A stretch of DNA of 64,000 nt, from positions 1-64,000 of the forward strand of contig NJFT01000107.1 in assembly GCA_002221725.1 (NCBI GenBank), in the 5' to 3' direction. The notes beneath the pieces were generated by a model, which saw only the letters and a list, made by a program, of their open reading frames with translations, was not told the DNA's origin and searched no databases. The translations under genes and the position numbers were made by a program. Shown one piece after another: positions 11,071 through 21,383 of the stretch (positions within the stretch are counted from its first letter, which is position 1; every line of letters begins with the position of its first letter). Source of the stretch: Scedosporium boydii (taxonomy: Eukaryota; Ascomycota; Sordariomycetes; Microascales; Microascaceae).

Positions 11071-14000
11071 TACGAGGCACCGTACCTCGTCATGGGATGA
11101 GGATCTATGTCGTGCTCCCCGGTCGACCCGTGGTTACAAAGACAGGATGTAATATTTCACTAGTATAAAGTGCGATGTGTTTGTTTCGCTGCTCTTCTTT
11201 TTCCTTTCCCTTTTCTCTCACGTCCAGATGAAGCTATCGTTTTCAGGGTTTGTTATCATAGTCGAGGTTTCAGTGTCCTTTTTGTTGTCATGACCAGCCG
11301 GTTTTTTATTCCTTGGCTAGTTCTACGAGCTTCTCAAGAAGAATGGAAGAGAATAGAAGAATACCCCTGGGGTGGAGAAATTTCTTTCAAGCGGAATTCC
11401 GCGCTTTGGACATATTTCATTGAGAGAGAGTTTAATAACACGCAAACGAATCTGGGTTTCTCTTTCACCTTACAACAAGTTTTAAAATCTGCTTGTCGGG
11501 TGACCACATGGGACAAGGGCGGCGGGTGTCCGCGAGTTTGGGTTTCGAGTAAGACCTTTTGGCTGCGGTGGAGATGAAGGGGCGGGGAGGGCGTTTGACT
11601 TGGCGCTTTGATAGTAGGAAGTGTTATAAGCTACCGAGTGTCAATGGGAAGGGTGCTAGGGGGGTTGGGCCACTGGAGCTTGGAATGGATGATGAGGTCA
11701 TAGAGAACACGGACGGTAATGGACGAACGCATGAAAATGCGAGGCTGTGCCCTTCGTCTTGGCGATCCGAGAGTCCCGGCCAAGCGTTGGAGATCTTCTT
11801 GGGGGATCTCCTCGTGGGGGGGATCATAGAGGGGATCTTTGGCATTCTTCTTTGGACGCCGCCTCTATTACCACCTTGAAGAATCCTTTGTCCTCTGCCT
11901 GCCCAGACCCGGGTTTCCTGACAATCCCGTCCTCTTTCCCAAGATTCTACGAAGTACCCCAATTGGCAATTTAGCTTTGTAATGAAGCTGGTAAAAGGTT
12001 TTAAGCCTCATGCCTTATTCGGAGAATGGCCCGGTCTCATCACCCCTTTTAGAGAGCCCCGATTCAATGTTCCATCGAGCTGAACCATTCCCCCTTCTGC
12101 CCTTGATCGAGAGTCGGCAAGAGCTACCGAGAAGCCCGGACCCAAGAAGAATAAGAAAGAAAAAAAAAATTCTGGACTGTAACTCAACATGGATCTTCTT
12201 CGCCTGAGTCGGGTTCAATTGATTATCAGGAAGTGTGCAGGAAGCGGGGACGAGACGGATGGCGTCTCAAGATGAACCGGGGTGGGGATCTATTCCCCCA
12301 CTGTGGATGACCGCGGCTCTTTCTCCATCTTTCTTCTCGGAGCCGGAGGAATTCGATTCGAAGAGAAAGGCCGAGGGAAGCGAAATCGTTTGGCCTAGCG
12401 TAGATCTCCATGGATTCCGGATGAACTGATGTTTTGTTTATGGCAGAAGATGGGAGAAGATAACGGCCAATTATGCGACTCGAGATTCTGCAAAACATCT
12501 TGAGAGCATCGCGGATCTACGAGGAGGCCAGAAATGCGACCGAAGCGCCATCATATTCAACGAGCCGTTGAGATCATTGGTGAGGAAGCACCCAAGAGCT
12601 CCGTGATAAACGAGAATAGAACGCTAACAGTGCAGCTGCAGGGCGGTTGGCGCCTTGCTCCCGCTTCACTAGGCCCTGTGGGCCACTGAATCCGTGCAAA
12701 TGTGGCGTGCCGGACTGTGGCATTTAGTGGGTGCATTAGTGGGTTTAATGTCCTTTAGCGCTCTCTGTCAAAGCCCCAGTGTGGAGGGAAGGTCCTCTTT
12801 TGCTCCTCAACGTCTCTCTTCGTAGATGGATGGAACTCCTCTTGGCCCAAAGCGCAATCGGCAATTGCAATTAAGATTTTAAGATTTGCAGAGAGAGAAT
12901 ATGATTATCTGCTCCTTTCCTTTTCCTCCTTTCATGTTCCCATGGAAATCAACGGCTCGCCGAAGAAGCCCCTTGTCTTGGCGTGGGTTTCATCTGATGG
13001 CACCTGCGAGCCTGTGAAACGGCGTTTGGATCCTCAGATTTGCAGCAGGGTGTTGTGGGGGCATGAACTCAGTGTAGAGTGACTCCTTTCAGAGCTGAAT
13101 TTATGAGGGGTGATATGTACTAGTACCCAATACGTCTGAACAACCTTAAACGCCCAGGGTCGCCCTGGACAATGCAAGACAAATTAGCTGCGATTACTAA
13201 AGCATTTTTGTCTTGACGGCAAGTGCAGCCAGACACTCTCCGTCAATGACTCTATTCGCATCAACGCATTGTCGAACCCACTTTAGGCGCCCAGGAACAT
13301 GCTGAAATTTTACGCCAGATCCAATACAGTTCTCTTCTCTGCATGTACCTCGCGACCGTCATCGTGCGATGGATTTAGGCGGAAGGAGAAAAGAGCGTCT
13401 ACGCCTTTTTTCGCCCTTCTAAAGCCAAGCACCATACCTCCTGATTCCAGTCAGTAATTTCTCGGTATATTTTCCGAGCTCGGCGTGGCATTGGCCCCTC
13501 CTTTGCCTGCAAGGTACCGGCATCCAACCCGATGCAACAGAGAAAGCGGTGTACTTCGGAGTCCCTCGTGCTCCTTTCGCACAGAAGATGTACGAAATCA
13601 AGTACGCCACAGCCGCCGAAAAGGCGAGAAAAAGCGAGGCCCCACCCCTAACGGAATCTTGTTCTTTAAAAGTTACAGATTGCGCAAGGGTCTCCCCGCC
13701 CACTGCAACCAAGAAACGCAGGAACCAGAGGGCGTGAGCTCTAAGACGGTCTCGACCGCTTCACACCCACCACACCCACCACACCCCTTCGATCAGCGAG
13801 CTGTAAGAACGAATGGACCTGGGGTGCCATTCTCCTGGTTCTCTTTGGCCCTCCTCATTGTGTAAGTTGTGTCATAATGCCAGGAGGAAAAGCCTGGTCT
13901 TGCCCGTGGGTCGCACGCCCCTCTTTTTCCCTCGCCCCCTTGAGAAAGAAAGGGTTTCTGGTGCCACATCACTCCGCATCGAGAAGGTGGTAGCATTTTC

Positions 14001-14611
14001 CCGAGCTCTGACGTCGAAGCTCTCGCTTTTCCATTGTCTCCAAAGGACGGACAACCAATGACTTCACGAACCTCGTTCTCCTCCTCTGTAAGAACGAGGT
14101 CGGTCCCCGCTCCAAAGGGGGTGTCCGCTTGGCTCGTCAGGGTCCTGCCGACCATCCGTACTCTTACAGACCCATGCCCGGTCCTGCCCGTCGTATTAGT
14201 GTATTGTGTAGTCTAAAACTTTAGTCGGACGCTCTTCTGCTCTTCGTATATCAACGGACGTGACCCTCTGCAGGACGGTTCTTCGTCTCTTCTCTCTTTT
14301 GGACTCTTCTTTTCTATCACGAAACTATTCCTTCGTGGTTGAGTCTGGTAAAGCTTACGATGCAGTGATTTTGCATTCGTGCTTCTTTTTCTTCATTCCT
14401 TCTTTTTTTTCTCTTCGTTTCTTTTCACTCATTTACAGCAAACGTACCGGTTGAACCGATTCACTTCATACGCTCCCTTAGAGACCAAAACCACTCTCCA
14501 GGGAACCTCCACTTCTTCATAAACTATCCACAGCTCTGAGAGCTTATACGATTTACTCTTTCTTTGTTACTTCCCTCTCTCGACACGTACCTGAAGGCGA
14601 AGCCCGACACG
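11071..14611. other. 3.5 kb without a supported gene
   Basis: Frames of up to about 135 codons exist on both strands, but none shows a signal peptide with plausible splice sites, a known motif or a conserved-looking composition. The last 350 bases before 14612 are CT-rich and look like the promoter and leader of the repeat protein gene. Confidence 0.5.
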
Positions 14612-16739
14612 ATGAAGACGTCGACGTTGATCTTTACCCTGCTCGCCTCCTCCGGGGCTGTCCAGGCGCTTGCGCTCGGTAGGCCTTCTGCTGAGAAACG
14701 GGAGGAGGTGGAGATTGTTGTGCCTGCTTTCATTGCAAGGAGGCATCGGGGTGCCGGCAACTTTGGTGGCTTTGGTGGGCGAGGTGGGTTTGGAGGTGGA
14801 AAGGGTGCGGGTGCTGGTGCGGGTGCGGGCCAGGCCAATAACGCGGCGCAGGGTCAGCAAGGTCAGGAACAGACCCAGGGTGAGGCCCAGGACGCTGGCC
14901 AGAATCAAGGTCAAGATGGTCAGGGACAAACTCAGGGCGAGGGTCAAGGCCAGGATCAAGGAAAGGATCTAGGTCAGGGACAAGATCAAACTCAGGGCCA
15001 AGATCAGACTCAGGGTCAGGACCAGACTCAGAACCAGGGTCAGGACCAAGGTCAAGGAAAAGATCTGGAACAGGATCAAACCCAAGACCAAGCCCAGGGT
15101 CAGGATCAGAACCAGACCGAAGACCAAGGCCAAGACCAAAGCCAGAATGAAGGCCAAGAGAAGACTGCGGATGAGGCCCAGGAGCAGGGTCAGGACGAAA
15201 CCCAAGATCAGGGCCAAGACCAAGAACAGGATCCCGCGCAGGGTCAAGAGCAGGGTCAAGAGCAGGGCCAAGATCAAGGCCAGGACCAAGCTGAAGGCCA
15301 AGACCAGGTGCAAGCCCCGGAGATCATCAACGGCGGTCGAGGAAACCTGACTACCCCCGCCCCCGGCAACCGAGGCGGTAATGCTGGCCAGGGAAATCGG
15401 GGCAACAGCAACGGCGGCAAGGTCACTCAGTCTAACCGAGGCAACAAGGGCGGTCAAACCCAGGGTGGTCGTGGCCAGACCGGAAACACCGGCAACACTG
15501 GTGCCAATACCGGAGCTGGTCGGGGTAACACCGGCAATACTGGCAATACTGGCGCCGGACGAGGTGGCAACACCGGCAACACTGGTAACACCGGGAACAC
15601 TGGCAATACTGGTGCTGGCCGAGGGAACACTGGCAATACGGGCAATGCTGGAAACACCGGTGCCGGGCGAGGAAATACTGGCAATACCGGAGCTGGAAGG
15701 GGCAACACTGGCAACACTGGCAACGCTGGTAATACCGGGGCCGGCCGAGGAAATGGCAATACCGGAAACAACGGCGGAGCCAACAACGGTAACGGCCGGG
15801 GCAACAACGGCGGCAATGGTAACAACAATGGCAATAATAATGGCAACAACAACAACGGGAATAACAACGGCGGTAACAACAACAATAACAACAACAACAA
15901 CCGCAACTGCGTGAACCCGCAAAACATCCAAGCCAACAGCGCCCGCACCGGTCAAGAACCCGGCACCGAAGGCGTCGGCGCCGGCCAAAGCCCCGCCTCA
16001 ACGTAAGTTCCTTCTCCCACCTTTCCCTTCCCCATAACCCCATCCATTCACTAACATCTTCCCCTTCAGCGACGATGCCAACTTCATCAACTTCTGCACC
16101 GGCCAAACCCTCACCAACGGCAACCAAATCACCTCGGGCTCCTGCAACCCCATCCCCATGGGTCAAATCCCCGCCCGCGACAACATGATCTCCACAATCA
16201 TCACCTTCCCCCTCCCCGGCGACACCATCCGCGCCAACTCCGACTTCACCATCTCCTTCCAATCCAACCACCTCCAGGCCGGCTCCTTCACGAACCCCAC
16301 CGTCACGTACTACTCGTCCCCGCAGGAACTCGCGGGCAACGGCGACATCATCGGACACGCACACATCACGATCCAGGACATTGGTAGCCTGAGGAGCACG
16401 ACCCCTCCGGATCCGAGGCAGTTTGCTTTCTTCAAGGGTGTCAATGATCCCGTTGATGCTAATGGGTTGTTGTCCGCTACTGTCCCCGGCGGTCTGCCGG
16501 CTGGTGCGTATAGGGCTTGTACGATGGTTAGTTCGTCGAATCATCAGCCTGTTTTGATGCCGGTTGCGCAGAGGGGTGCGCAGGATGATTGTGTCAAGTT
16601 TGAGGTTGTGAATGGCGGTAATGCCAATAATGGGAACAATAACAACAACAATAGGGGAAACAACAACAATAACAACGGAGGAAACAACGCCGGCAATAAC
16701 GGTGGTCGAGGCCGTGGCCGTAACCAGGCCCGCCAGTAA
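14612..16739 (+). CDS. Large secreted repeat protein with conserved C-terminal domain
   Basis: Exons 14612-16002 and 16070-16739 give 2061 nt, 686 residues. An N-terminal signal peptide (about 1-20, ...SGAVQALA) is followed by KRE, a possible Kex2-type processing site. A Gly-rich patch leads into about 160 residues of irregular GQDQ/GQ.Q-type repeats, then a Gly-Asn-Thr block built from NTGNTGAGRG units, then Asn/Gly runs. From about residue 430 a conserved domain starts (CVNPQNIQANSARTG...GAGQSP), crosses the intron (DDANFINFCTG), and continues with SGSCNPIPMGQIP, GHAHITIQDI, FAFFKGVND, NHQPVLMPVAQRGAQDDC. The protein ends in an Asn/Gly/Arg-rich tail. From memory, this domain occurs in many secreted fungal proteins, some labelled 'ribosomal protein S17' by error, and resembles basidiomycete 'macrophage activating glycoprotein' entries. 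Likely extracellular or cell-wall; no enzymatic motif is seen. Confidence 0.85.
14840..15320 (+). repeat. Gln/Asp/Gly-coding degenerate repeat
   Basis: The DNA consists of many imperfect copies of a GGTCAGGAC/GGCCAAGAT-type unit of 6-12 bases, coding GQ, DQ, TQ and EQ. The copies differ mainly at third codon positions, so the repeat is kept at protein level. The pattern leaves long open frames on the opposite strand, which are by-products. Confidence 0.9.
15475..15765 (+). repeat. Asn-Thr-Gly / Gly-Ala-Gly-Arg-Gly coding repeat
   Basis: Tandem 9-base units coding Asn-Thr-Gly (AAC-ACC-GGC and synonyms) alternate with GAGRG units inside the secreted protein gene. About 25 NTG-like units are visible. 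Synonymous differences between copies point to selection on the peptide. N-T-G does not itself match the N-glycosylation sequon, but Thr residues are possible O-mannosylation sites. Confidence 0.9.
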
Positions 16740-17077
16740 ATAAGTCACATCTGTCCCAAGCCTAACTGACAATTGAACACTTGGGTGGGTGTGTCGGGCC
16801 TTGGGGACATCGAGAGCGGTCCGTGGGGGTCTTCGTTGCCTGTACATTATCCTTTTCTCTTCGATGACGCTTTTTTCACGAATTCTTTTTCTTTTTCAAA
16901 CATAGCATGATGCGGTGTGTAGTCAATACCAGTTCAAGCCCGCATCTAGTCTTCAACATGAACACTTAGTGAGATCGGCCGTGATTATCGTACATGTTTT
17001 TAGGTACCAACTATAAATGCTCCCCAGAAGAGGTGCCAAATACGTACACAGAATAATAAAATACGCTCTCATGGACT
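16740..17077. other. Short convergent intergenic region
   Basis: The 338 bases between the stops of two convergent secreted-protein genes contain T-rich and AT-rich stretches suited to 3' ends on both strands. No gene is seen. Confidence 0.6.
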
Positions 17078-18432
17078 TCAAGGACCCAGTTTCATGCCAT
17101 CCTCTCCGTCTTCTCCACCCTCGATAGGTCCAACCACAATAATGACAGGCTTGCCAGGAGCGGCCTCCCCACCCTCCTCGGGCTCATCGGGGACAACATC
17201 ATCACCACCGCCTGGGACGTCAGGAGCAACCTCGTCGCCATCAGCAGGCACATCGGGCTTGACTTCACCACCCTCCTCGGGCTCATCTGGGACGACTTCG
17301 CCGGGCTCTTCCTCTACGGGTTCAGCTTCACACTCCTCGTCGTCATCCTCCACCGGGGGCTCGGGGGCGGGTTCTGCGGGAGCGGGTTCTTCGGGCTCAG
17401 CTTCGCACTCATCGTCGTCATCGGCGGCGGGAGGTTCTTCGGGCTTGGGCTCTTCCTCAACTGGTTCCTCGGGCTCAGGTGTGGGCTCTTCAACAGGCTC
17501 TTCCGGATCGGGTTCAGGCTCTTCAACAGGCTCTTCCGGCTTGGGCTCAGGCTCCTCGACTGGCTCCTCAGGTTCAGGTGCGGGCTCCTCGACCGGTTCC
17601 TCGGGCTCGGGTTCGGGTTCAGGCTCTTCCACTGGTTCCTCAGGCTCAGGTTCAGGCTCCTCCACCGGCTCCTCGGGCTCGGGCGCGGGCTCTTCAACTG
17701 GCTTCTCGGGAACAACCTCAACAGGCTCCTCGCCGTTGTTCTCCTTGGGGACGGGGGCGAAGCTAGTACAAGCGACGCGAGTGCCGTTATTGTTGTGGAT
17801 GACGATGGACTTGTCACCGAAGAAGGCGTCGCTAGCTGGGTTTAGAGAGGTGAAGAGATCATGGAAGCTACATTCGTCAGTTAGAGGGGAAAGTCCAAGA
17901 AAAGGAGCAGAAAAGAAACAAAAGGAGTGAGGAAAAGCTTACCTGTACGAATCGCTCGAACCCTCAATAGTACCGTGCTTCCCAGAAAGATCGCCAACCT
18001 CGCAAGTCTCGGGCCAATCGGTATCGCAAGGCGGTTCCTGTGTCCTACCGAAGGGGTCAAGGTGACCACCAGTGCCGGCGCAGTCACCGTCTTCGGGGAC
18101 GGGGAACTCGTGAAGGTGGTAGTCTGCACATTCCCGTTAGCCAGGCTATTCTTCTTCTCTTTCCTCTTCTTTTCCTCCCGATCAGCAAAAGAGAGACACA
18201 TACTATAAGGGCCATCAGTCTCTGAAAGGCCAGAAACGTCAATATGAAAGGTTACCCCGATTCCGAAGGCATCCGAACCGGCAAGAACACGGCCAGTGAT
18301 GGTGCCCTCGAAGTTGGCAATGTACCGAGCGTCAACGGGGCTGTCTGTGACGATGGCGGCGTTGTGTTCCGTACTCGTTTGGGCGAGGGCGCCCACCGCG
18401 GCGAGAATGACGGCGACCTCAAAGGAGTGCAT
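17078..18432 (-). CDS. Secreted Cu-only superoxide dismutase-like protein with Glu/Pro-repeat tail
   Basis: Minus-strand exons 18432-18204, 18123-17943 and 17867-17078 give 1200 nt, 399 residues. A signal peptide (about 1-17, ...AAVGALA) precedes a Cu/Zn-SOD fold domain at about 30-175. Copper ligands are visible as H79 and H81 (YHLHEF), H97 (GGHLDPFG) and H161 (VIHNNNGTRVAC). C91, C109, C117 and C170 could form disulfides. The two extra zinc-ligand histidines of classical Cu/Zn-SOD are missing between H97 and the GDLSGKHG motif, as in Candida SOD4/SOD5-type Cu-only enzymes. It would convert extracellular superoxide to peroxide. From about residue 180 a long tail of EPEEPVEEP-type repeats follows, then an acidic Asp/Glu/Gly region ending MKLGP. 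There is no hydrophobic GPI-signal end, so release or wall retention through the acidic tail is inferred. Confidence 0.88.
17300..17710 (-). repeat. Glu/Pro coding repeat in the SOD tail
   Basis: Imperfect tandem units of about 24-30 bases code EEPVEEPEPEP-like peptides. Neighbouring copies differ at synonymous positions. The opposite strand is open as Ser/Gly-rich frames because of the repeat; these are not genes. Confidence 0.9.
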
Positions 18433-20006
18433 CTTTGCCCTTTTTTTTTTTTCTCTCTATAATTACCTCTAGGAACTTTAGAAGGAAAGAGGAAAGGAAT
18501 AGAGGAGTGCGCCTAAAGAATGACGGGGAAGCTCTTCATGGCGACAAGAGCGGAAACAGTCTGAGATATGATGACCCGAGAGGGGAGGAGATATATACAC
18601 ACGATCTCGCCGAGGGAACTCAGAAAGGAAAATATGACTAGGAACACTTTATTCTCCATTCATTCTTCCACCCCCCGTTCTCAATCTCGGGACAGGTTTC
18701 CTCCACAGGCCGCGGTGCAGCTGTGCTGATGCACCACCCACTAGGTTCCCGAGCGAGGAGAGTCCACGAGGGAAGAATCCGCTTCCTCGATGCCCCCCCT
18801 TTCAATATACTGTAAGTGCCAAGTTATTACACCGCATCTTGGCTTTCTGTAATCAAATCAAATCTACAAGTGAATGGTGTACGTCGTCTTACATCCGCCG
18901 AGTGCTCGGGACCCTCGGCGCCTGCCCTTCCATCCAATCTCTTAACCTTTTCTTCTTTACCTTTTCTCCTATTCCCTCGTATCTCCACAAACGCCGGAAC
19001 GAAAGGACTCCATAACTTAGTTTCGTCTCCATATTGTCTAAGAGGGGGAGGCGAATCAATGGATTTTAACCCCTGTTCACGGTTCTGGTTAAATTCCCTT
19101 GCAATATCCACGGTTTATATGATTCGGTGTCCGGTTCCGCGCCCGAAAAAGTGGGCTTTCCTGATCCGGTAGAATCGGGAGATCCAAAGAGTGGAAAATG
19201 CGGAGATGGATTGGTTTTTAACCTTGTTTCGTTTTTTTTTTCTTTTCTATTCGATATGGGCGGAAGACGGAAATGCGTGATGGCATCAACGCCAAGGCCG
19301 AGAGGATGGCTGTGATGTGTTGGTTCGAACTTTGGGGGACTTCAATTCCGGCCATTAATTGACAAGAGAGTCTAATATTCATAATTGACGGCTCAAGAGG
19401 GCAAATCGCGAAGAGAAGCAGGTCTTTGAGATGGAGTGGCTGTGGTGCTTCCCAGGACCACAGCAACATCACAGGAAACCCGCAGCACATCCGATGCCAA
19501 GGAATACACAACGCACCGCATCCAATCGGCAGTGTAACACGAGCAAACCACCAAACGATGCTTGGCAGACAGGAGCTCAACGCTGCTTTGATATCACTCA
19601 TTCAAAATCCCCAATTGCTGAAGCAGGGGGACGTGCTGCCGTTTACCTAGTGCCCTGTCTGTCCATACCAATGACCAGGTTAAGGTTACAATGTCAAACA
19701 CCCTCCCATGCCGACTGAGCTGGTCATGTCAAGTCTCAGTTTCCCGTACCTTGTCCCGATTGCTCTCTCTCACGTTTCTAGCTCCAATGCTCTGCGAAAG
19801 GAAACGAAGCGTAGTACACATCCCAGTCATGAGCCCACCACGTCTGCTCGCCAGAGTTTCTCGTCGAGGAGCAGGCCAATCCATCTGGCCCCAAGGTAAG
19901 CGTTCGCAGGGCGGCCGGTGACGGTACGAAGACGAGCCGTCTTGGAATCGTATCTATGGATATTAATTGTACCTGCATCCTGGCAAATGTGGTGGTGCGC
20001 TTTCAG

Positions 20007-20022
20007 CCCCCCCCCCCCCCCC
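20007..20022. repeat. Poly-C tract (16 bases)
   Basis: An uninterrupted run of 16 C is followed shortly by a further CT- and C-rich stretch. Long G/C homopolymers are rare in this window. Confidence 0.9.
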
Positions 20023-20640
20023 TCTTTCCCCCGGGCGAGCCACTCTACATAACGAGGAGCGAGGCCCACTACGGAATGCCGCTTTCGGATGGATGTTAAA
20101 CTACTGGTTTGGCTATATATTGAGGCGGCATCCCAGACACTTGTTCGTATATGCCGAATTTATTACGTCTTTGAGGGGGGAAGCTGGAGATCATCCCGAA
20201 AGACCCTAGTCTTATTCGTGAGATTTCAAATTTCGAACATATGGTACGGTTTCGAATGATTACATGCTTCTAAGAGCCTTCATGATTATTTCCCTGCATG
20301 AGGATAACTTCTGAGTGAGATGTGCTACAATAGACACTGGATACGGGACATTGCATCCCGGAGGCGCGGCCGAAAACATGATGAAAGATAAGAGAGCGCG
20401 GCCGGCTTGGTGTCCACCCTCATTTCCAGCCCGAGCCTGACTCCACTCGTAGATTCAAACGAACTTCAAGGATCAGTCGATGGCAATCTCGGTCGACTGA
20501 CTTTCGAGGAGGGAAGCACATTCTGACCCGTCCGTAACCGAGAGCGTGATCCTTGGCCGATCCGTCTTTACTCTGAATCCTTCCTAGTCTTCAACCCGGT
20601 TCCGCCAAAGAGATTGACATCATAGATGTCCCTGCGTAAC

Positions 20641-20668
20641 TCTCTCTCTCTCTCTGTGTCTCTCTCGC
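20641..20668. repeat. (CT)n microsatellite
   Basis: Alternating CT dinucleotides with a single GTGT interruption, just beyond the 3' end of the Nudix gene. Confidence 0.9.
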
Positions 20669-20738
20669 CAGGGTCTGGATCTCCTTCTCCCGAATACCTC
20701 AAACCCTCCATCACGTTCGCCTTCCATCCTGCCACCCG

Positions 20739-21383
20739 CTACCCTCTCGCCTCCCCATCCCTCCTCACACGAAAGCCCTCCAACATAATCGCCCTCATCT
20801 CCTCCGACACAAACACCAATTCCCTCCCATCAACAAACCCTGCCCTAACCTCCTCCTCCCCAACCCACAAAAACTCTTGATGCTCCCTCTCATCCAACAC
20901 CACATCCTCCCACCTTTCCACCCCAACAACAAACGACATCCTACACCAAAGCCAATCCGCCTTAGCCGGGTTCGCGTCCCCGAAAACCTGGCCTCTGCGC
21001 GCATCGTACCGCTCCCCCGAGACAGTTACCTCGCTCACCGCTTCCGCCCCACTCCCACCAACGGCTCTAGGCCCCACAACACATTCCGCAGAAGTCATCC
21101 GTAGCCCCGCCTCTTCGAAGAGTTCCCGTGCCGCGGCCTCGAGAAGACTCTCGTGGGGGTCGACGCTGCCGCCGGGGATTTCCCAGAGGTGGGCGCCTAC
21201 GTCTGTTGGGCTGCGTTGGAGGATGAGAAGTTGGCCGGAAGGGTTGAAGACGAGGGTGCTGGCGAGGAAGTTGGTGATGGGGCGGGGGTAGAAGGGGTGG
21301 TTTTTGGAGAGGAGGATGGGGAGTGGATCGAGGAAGGGGGAGAGGGATGACGGGACGGTGAAGGGGCGAGGCGGTGAGGCCAT
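20739..21383 (-). CDS. Nudix hydrolase
   Basis: A single-exon gene of 214 residues. The Nudix box G-x5-E-x7-REUxEExGU is perfect at residues 72-94 (GSVDPHESL...RELFEEAGL), with the metal-binding glutamates in REL.EE. It is preceded by a strand with ILQRSPTDVGAHLWEIPGG, usual for these pyrophosphohydrolases. There is no signal peptide or membrane segment, so the protein should be soluble in cytosol or mitochondria. The substrate (a nucleoside diphosphate linked to another moiety) cannot be told from sequence. The start MASPPRPFTV has a good context and no upstream in-frame ATG nearby. A (GT)n stretch lies just upstream at about 21415-21440. Confidence 0.9.
   Translation of the reverse strand: MASPPRPFTVPSSLSPFLDPLPILLSKNHPFYPRPITNFLASTLVFNPSGQLLILQRSPTDVGAHLWEIPGGSVDPHESLLEAAARELFEEAGLRMTSAECVVGPRAVGGSGAEAVSEVTVSGERYDARRGQVFGDANPAKADWLWCRMSFVVGVERWEDVVLDEREHQEFLWVGEEEVRAGFVDGRELVFVSEEMRAIMLEGFRVRRDGEARG

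Larger units (their letters stand above)
18433..20738. other. Intergenic region, no supported gene
   Basis: The first ~170 bases are probably the leader and promoter of the SOD gene. Frames further on have no recognisable features. It contains a run of 16 C at 20007-20022 and a (CT)n stretch at about 20641-20668. Confidence 0.5.

Noticed and set aside
14969..16847. Very long open frames (up to about 470 codons) on the minus strand and other plus frames of the repeat protein gene
   Set aside because: They are by-products of the repetitive codons. They give Val/Ala/Ile- or Cys/Arg-rich nonsense, lack family motifs, and the plus frame has a signal peptide, a clean intron and a conserved domain.
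17094..17930. 278-codon Ser/Gly-rich plus-strand frame opposite the SOD tail
   Set aside because: It is the complement of the Glu/Pro repeat. The minus frame continues into a SOD domain with correct introns.
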